18,239 nt of DNA, taken from assembly GCA_035651635.1 (NCBI GenBank), contig DASRFK010000260.1, forward strand, positions 1 through 18,239, in the 5' to 3' direction. The DNA is from JANXQE01 sp035651635. Lineage in GTDB: Bacteria; Verrucomicrobiota; Verrucomicrobiia; Limisphaerales; UBA8199. A model generated the notes under the pieces. It saw only the letters and a program-made list of their open reading frames with translations, had not been told where the DNA came from and searched no databases. The first letter of the stretch is position 1, and each line of letters starts with the position of its first letter. The position numbers were made by a program, and so were the translations under genes. Shown here piece by piece: positions 15,294 through 18,239 of this stretch.

Positions 15294-15318
15294 GGGCGCG
15301 GACTGTGCGACCGCGCCC
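15294..15318 (-). terminator. Rho-independent terminator (minus strand)
   Basis: GGGCGCGG (15294-15301) pairs perfectly with CCGCGCCC (15311-15318) around a 9-nt loop, and the minus strand continues TCTTTGTCATTT. It lies 6 nt after a minus-strand TGA at 15325-15327, but the frame ending there has no convincing start or homology. Confidence 0.6.
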
Positions 15319-15538
15319 CCAACGTCAGACAGGAGCAACTAGCAGACCCGTCTTAACGTCACTGGATATGCTCCCTGACCCGGTACTCACCATCAATTCC
15401 GAGCAATACTGACAGCTATCGGGTTGATCTAGGACAACCACATTGGTTTGCCTCGTGGTGTCGCGGTGCCTCTTGATGCTGTATGCGGATGGTTGCCCAG
15501 TCAGTCGTGTTTGGCCGCGAGGAATGAACTCTGTTTGT
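15319..15538 (-). other. Interval between two minus-strand terminators, no confident gene
   Basis: About 220 bp bounded by terminators at 15294-15318 and 15539-15575. A minus-strand frame ends at 15325 with ...DSCQYCSELM and LLVAPV, including a CxxC. It has no good start after the upstream terminator; the first GTG would give only 38 residues. It could be a gene remnant, a very small protein or a small RNA. I do not recognise it. Confidence 0.3.
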
Positions 15539-15575
15539 AAAAAAAGAGCGACCCGGAACCTTAACCGGGTCGCTC
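15539..15575 (-). terminator. Strong Rho-independent terminator (minus strand)
   Basis: GAGCGACCCGG (15546-15556) and CCGGGTCGCTC (15565-15575) are exact complements, an 11-bp stem with an 8-nt loop. The minus strand then runs into seven T (15545-15539). This is the clearest intrinsic terminator in the window. It ends transcripts coming from trxA, or from an RNA starting between 15576 and 15850. Confidence 0.88.
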
Positions 15576-15850
15576 CACCCTTGTCATGAAAACCAGGCAG
15601 AGCCTCTGGTCCCGGCACCGCCCATCCCAAACTCAAGTGAGGCTGTTACGCCTCACGAAACAGGAAAGGCAGGGATCATGCCAACTCTTCCGCAGTTCGA
15701 ACAAGACGGGTTTTACGGCGCAAAAACGTGTCAATTCTCACCGCCTTGTAAAAAACTCGCGGGGGGGTCGTGGCGAAAAAGGTGTCCAGCTTGGCCAATA
15801 TTGAACAGCTCTTCCGTTCCACTGGCGCCGATCTGTGGCTTGCCCGGGCT
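15576..15850 (-). other. Long trxA 3' UTR or candidate small RNA
   Basis: This 275-nt stretch separates the trxA stop codon from the strong terminator and contains no protein gene I can support. On the minus strand it forms the hairpin GTGAGGC/GCCTCAC (15656-15650 with 15643-15637, 6-nt loop). A second hairpin, made by ACCAG and CTGGT, lies near 15592-15610. ATCCC and GGGAT flank the first hairpin and could close it. A TTGACA lies at 15734-15729 but has no well-spaced -10. It could be an independent structured RNA or simply an untranslated tail. I do not see signatures of tmRNA or SRP RNA. Confidence 0.3.
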
Positions 15851-16186
15851 TTAGCTCTTAGCGGTGGCGAGGCCCTCGAGCTTACCCAAAATGGCCCGCT
15901 TGCTCACCGCGCCCACAGTCATTTCTCTGACCTCGCCCCCCGCAAAATAAAGCAGTGTCGGTATGGCCTGGACCCGATAGCGTTCCGCCAGCCCGGGATT
16001 TTCGTCCAGGTTGATTTTCACCACTTTGGCGCGTCCGGCCTGTTCGCTGGCGATCTCGTCGAGCACCGGGGCCAGCATCTTGCACGGCCCGCACCATTGC
16101 GCCCAAAAATCCACCACCACCGGTTTTTCTGACTTCAGCACTTCCTGTTCGAAGTTCTGTTCGTTCACTTCTATCGTCGCTTTCAT
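15851..16186 (-). CDS. trxA: Thioredoxin
   Basis: Small cytoplasmic dithiol-disulfide oxidoreductase that keeps protein thiols reduced and donates electrons to reductases, recycled by thioredoxin reductase. The 111 residues match the classical length. The active site is VVDFWAQWCGPCKMLAPVLDEIA, with the WCGPC redox pair at about residues 32 and 35. The cis-proline motif AIPTLLYF follows at the expected distance, and the glycine pair of the C-terminal half (FAGGEV, VGAVSK) is present. There is no signal peptide, so it is a cytoplasmic form rather than a TlpA/DsbE type. The start is ATG at 16186 with a weak ribosome site. It appears to be transcribed alone, with a terminator about 275 nt downstream. 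Confidence 0.96.
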   Translation of the reverse strand: MKATIEVNEQNFEQEVLKSEKPVVVDFWAQWCGPCKMLAPVLDEIASEQAGRAKVVKINLDENPGLAERYRVQAIPTLLYFAGGEVREMTVGAVSKRAILGKLEGLATAKS

Positions 16187-16430
16187 TTATCCACAAAATG
16201 TACCTTGCCTCACTTTTCGCAAATGGCCCTTGAAAAAGCAGCTCAAGACAAATCAACGACGGATGAACACCGATGCACACTGATTAAAAGCCCTCACGGG
16301 TTGTCTCACTGCCGGGTGAGCACTGACTCTGGCGTAAGTCTTTGGTTATCTGTGCCAGCATGCATGACAGTCTTCTCACGCTCCGCAAACTTCTTTTGCA
16401 AGCGGCCCCGCCGCGCTGGGTGAATCAAAT
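16187..16430. other. Non-coding gap upstream of trxA
   Basis: No gene is supported in these 244 bp. A stretch near 16252-16285 (GGATGAACACCGATGCACAC) has the look of short, degenerate dispersed sequence; this is an impression from the repeated GATG and CAC pattern, not a demonstrated repeat. The trxA promoter must lie here, but no good -35/-10 pair stands out. Confidence 0.3.
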
Positions 16431-16835
16431 TCAGGCTGCTTTGGCCACGAAAGGCGGTACGTTGCGGTGCGTCGCCCGTCGGCGCAAACGGGCAAATACA
16501 TACAAGTTCAGGAAGTGCATCGCTCCCAGGACCACCAGGACCAGGCCCACCTTGCTGCTCAGGATTTCCAGCCCCGTTTCGGCATCCACGGCGTGCTCGC
16601 CGTGTTTGAGCGCCAGCGCGACAAAGCCGATGTTCACCAGATAAAAGCCGACCACCAGCAGATGGTTGACAGAATCGGCCAAAGCGGCGTTTCCCAGAAA
16701 GCTATCGACCAGAAAAATCCGGCCGTTCTTGTGCAAGGTGCGTGCGACCCAAATTGTCAGGGCGACACTAATGAACAGGTACGTGACGTAAGTGACCAGG
16801 ACGGCGACATGATTGGGCAGGGGCTCGGTGTTCAT
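16431..16835 (-). CDS. Small integral membrane protein of unknown function
   Basis: A 134-residue protein that I cannot assign to a named family. Three hydrophobic segments are visible at about residues 10-31, 56-77 and 93-113. Between the first two is a short polar stretch with RTLHKNGRIFLVDSF, and between the last two is KHGEHAVDAETGLEIL. The C-terminus is basic (ARLRRRATHR), which by the positive-inside rule would be cytoplasmic. A histidine (SVNHLLVVGFY) starts TM2 and another lies in the third segment (MHFLNLY), which might bind a cofactor, but this is speculative. The start is ATG at 16835 with a good AAGGA ribosome site 8 nt upstream. Codon use resembles its neighbours and it stands alone on its strand, so I regard it as a real gene. 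Confidence 0.75.
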   Translation of the reverse strand: MNTEPLPNHVAVLVTYVTYLFISVALTIWVARTLHKNGRIFLVDSFLGNAALADSVNHLLVVGFYLVNIGFVALALKHGEHAVDAETGLEILSSKVGLVLVVLGAMHFLNLYVFARLRRRATHRNVPPFVAKAA

Positions 16836-16988
16836 TTTATTCCTTTATATTTGTGTTATCTGTTATATCTGTCATTACAGAAATACACTAATTCCATTCC
16901 GATCGTTCGTCAAGGACTCGCGGCGGGGGGGGCCGGTCGGGTCAATAACCGGTTGACAAATCCAAGTCAGCTCAATTACAGTTATCAT

Positions 16989-17057
16989 GTTCGGGTGGCA
17001 GTACGTTTCTTCAGCGGGGTTCCCCACCCCCACCTCCTTGGCGTCTGCTGCCCGAAC
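16989..17057. repeat. Imperfect inverted repeat upstream of tRNA-Asp
   Basis: GTTCGGGTGGCAG (16989-17001) matches the reverse complement of 17045-17057 at 11 of 13 positions, with a 43-nt loop containing a G/C-rich run. It could be a terminator-like or processing structure, or a repeat remnant. There is no T tract after it on the plus strand. Confidence 0.35.
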
Positions 17058-17070
17058 CTCACGGTTAGGC

Positions 17071-17099
17071 TTGACGCGCCCTTTTCGTTCCCATAGGTT
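17071..17099 (+). promoter_or_regulatory. Candidate promoter of tRNA-Asp
   Basis: TTGACG (17071-17076), a 17-nt spacer and TAGGTT (17094-17099) would start transcription near 17106, just before the mature tRNA 5' end at 17114. The spacing is ideal and the -35 is 5 of 6. A further TTGACA at 16953-16958 could be a second, upstream promoter. Confidence 0.55.
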
Positions 17100-17113
17100 C
17101 TGCTTCCCCACGC

Positions 17114-17190
17114 GGGGGCGTAGCTCAATTGGTTAGAGCGCTGCCCTGTCACGGCAGAGGTTACGGGTTCGAGCCCCGCCGCTCCCGCCA
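17114..17190 (+). tRNA. tRNA-Asp (anticodon GTC)
   Basis: A complete 77-nt cloverleaf. The acceptor GGGGGCG pairs with CGCTCCC (one G-U), with discriminator G and an encoded CCA at 17188-17190. The D arm is GCTC...GAGC. The anticodon stem CTGCC/GGCAG encloses loop CTGTCAC, giving anticodon GTC at 17148-17150. The T arm is ACGGG TTCGAGC CCCGC, with an A:C mismatch at its first pair. The rest is canonical, so it is probably functional. It reads aspartate codons GAC and GAT. Confidence 0.95.
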
Positions 17191-17288
17191 TTTATTTCTT
17201 GTTTCGTAATCTCTCACCCGGGGCTGTTCCCTCCGCTTCCCGCGGCTCGCTTGACCTCCATCCAGGTTCAACTTAAGATGACCTTGCG

Positions 17289-17537
17289 ATGAACACTGTC
17301 ATCAACGCAAAAGAGCTTCGGGCCGGGTTGCCCCAGGTGGTGCGGAAAGTGCGTCGTGGCATGCGGTTCACGGTTCTCTACCGGAGCCGTCCGGCTTTCC
17401 AAGTGGTCCCTGTCGACGCGTCGGAAAGCCCGATGAGCGAAGTGACCGAGGACCCTTTATATCGAGCCAAGGCGTTGGGCCGATCGGCTGACGGGCGCTC
17501 CGCGGCGGATCACGATGCTTTGCTATACGGTCGATGA
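17289..17537 (+). CDS. Phd/YefM-like antitoxin of a VapBC-type module
   Basis: An 82-residue protein that probably neutralises the PIN toxin encoded immediately downstream and represses the operon. Residues 1-45 (NAKELRAGLPQVVRKVRRG, then FTVLYRSRPAFQVVPVD) match the prevent-host-death pattern: a short helix pair followed by a strand pair used in dimerisation and DNA binding. The tail (about 50-82) is polar and probably disordered until it wraps the toxin, as in other antitoxins. Its stop overlaps the toxin start by 4 bp (ATGA at 17534-17537), a hallmark of coupled toxin-antitoxin translation. The start is ATG at 17289 with a poor ribosome site. It begins 98 nt after tRNA-Asp on the same strand. 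Confidence 0.85.
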   Translation: MNTVINAKELRAGLPQVVRKVRRGMRFTVLYRSRPAFQVVPVDASESPMSEVTEDPLYRAKALGRSADGRSAADHDALLYGR

Positions 17538-17944
17538 AGCTGCTGTTCGTGGACACCGCGGGGTGGGTGGCGTGCGCGGACGCATCCGATCCGGCCCATC
17601 GTGATGCCGTAGCCACGCGCGACACTTGGATCGAGGGGGGAGGCCTCTTCGTCACCAGCGACTATGTGGCGGACGAGACGCTTACCCTGCTAAGGATGCG
17701 TTTGGGAATCGATGCTGCTGAAAAGTGGTGGCAGCAGGTGGACGGCAGTTCGCGGGTGCGGTGGGAATATGTCAGTCCCACCCGAGCAGACAAGGCACGC
17801 GGATTGTTTTTCGGCTATCGTGACAAGGCCTTTTCGTTCACCGACTGCACCAGTTTCGTTCTGATGCGTGAACTGAAACTGCGCGAAGCCCTGACCACCG
17901 ACCGCCACTTTCTTCAAGCCGGCTTCGGGATCAAGCCTGGTTGA
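17534..17944 (+). CDS. PIN-domain ribonuclease toxin, VapC family
   Basis: A 136-residue PIN-domain protein, the usual VapC length. The Mg-binding acidic residues of the family can be placed: D7 (LLFVDTAGW), E48 (VADETLTLL), D104 (SFTDCTSFVLM) and D123 (LTTDRHFLQAGF). The order and spacing fit VapC toxins, which cut tRNA or rRNA when released from the antitoxin. No catalytic residue is missing, so it may be active. It is translationally coupled to the antitoxin by a 4-bp overlap. The specific RNA target cannot be told from sequence. Confidence 0.9.
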   Translation: MKLLFVDTAGWVACADASDPAHRDAVATRDTWIEGGGLFVTSDYVADETLTLLRMRLGIDAAEKWWQQVDGSSRVRWEYVSPTRADKARGLFFGYRDKAFSFTDCTSFVLMRELKLREALTTDRHFLQAGFGIKPG

Positions 17945-18239
17945 GAGGATGATGAGCGGTTGAGTAATAGCGGCGTCTACTCCGACCAGCAAGTCGCCCC
18001 GAGTCCGACATTCTCTATTTTCCGCCCGTGCAGTGCTGGTCACGCGCTCTCGTGGGATGCTTCTTAGCATTTCCTGCCAGGTCTGGCCTCAAAGGACGCA
18101 TATGGCGGAGTCAGAGTTGAGGTAAGTCTTTGAGAGACAAATTTCTGTTCATTTGAGCTGGACCTCGGGCTGCACTTTTTCTACACCTGGGGTCGATGAA
18201 GACTAAACATCGACCAATATTAACGACGGAACAGCAGGC
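17945..18239. other. Terminal non-coding stretch with two small hairpins
   Basis: No gene is supported in the last 295 bp. ATGCT (18057-18061) and AGCAT (18066-18070) make a short, A/T-rich hairpin that might end the toxin-antitoxin transcript. GGTCGATG (18191-18198) and CATCGACC (18208-18215) form a perfect 8-bp stem with a 9-nt loop but no T tract. A gene may begin beyond the window edge. Confidence 0.35.

Noticed and set aside
14698..15338. Several overlapping frames on both strands through the repeat array
   Set aside because: They are translations of the ~110-bp palindromic units; unit lengths differ by non-multiples of three and peptides repeat without a fold.
16985..17191. Minus-strand frame (68 residues) antisense to tRNA-Asp, starting MAGAAGLEPVTSAVTG
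   Set aside because: This is the familiar spurious protein produced by translating the complement of a tRNA gene; the tRNA explains the sequence.
18191..18215. Terminator at the right edge
   Set aside because: The 8-bp stem is perfect but neither strand has a T run after it, and no gene ends nearby.

Overview
The window is a moderately G+C-rich bacterial chromosome segment. Gene content and style point to a Gram-negative host close to Verrucomicrobiota, perhaps the Pedosphaera/Limisphaera group. The signs are a three-subunit class B succinate dehydrogenase (cytochrome b558 type), an LptF/G permease and a beta-barrel protein (so an outer membrane), few strong Shine-Dalgarno sites, and several palindromic repeats. 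The lineage is an inference by eye; no search was run.

Layout. 257-3227 (+): an LptF/LptG-type LPS-export permease, then a soluble GAF-GAF histidine kinase. 3261-6655 (-): the sdhC-sdhA-sdhB operon with a candidate promoter at 6710-6737. 6925-7833 (+): Fpg/MutM DNA glycosylase, followed by a 97-bp foldback element (7946-8042) and an eight-TM NarL-type histidine kinase (8064-9626). 9623-14644 (-): a coherent signalling cluster. In transcription order it holds an NtrC-family response regulator, a secreted helical protein, an outer-membrane beta-barrel protein and a membrane histidine kinase. A well-spaced -24/-12 (sigma-54) promoter lies just before the secreted-protein gene, and a dyad lies about 120 bp further upstream. 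I read this as an envelope-sensing two-component system driving its own envelope proteins. 14725-15270: five imperfect tandem copies of a ~110-bp unit built from palindromes. 15294-15575: two good minus-strand terminators with no confident gene between them. 15851-16186 (-): thioredoxin. 16431-16835 (-): an unrecognised small membrane protein. 17114-17190 (+): tRNA-Asp(GTC) with its promoter. 17289-17944 (+): a VapBC-like toxin-antitoxin pair. The last ~295 bp holds no gene I can support.

The best candidate for something undescribed is the 9.6-14.6 kb cluster. It combines an NtrC-type regulator with a GAFTDA loop, a kinase whose H-box reads HGLKNP, two unknown envelope proteins and a visible sigma-54 promoter. 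Second are the two families of foldback repeats and a possible terminator-ended small RNA (or long 3' UTR) downstream of trxA. Everything else looks like ordinary housekeeping.
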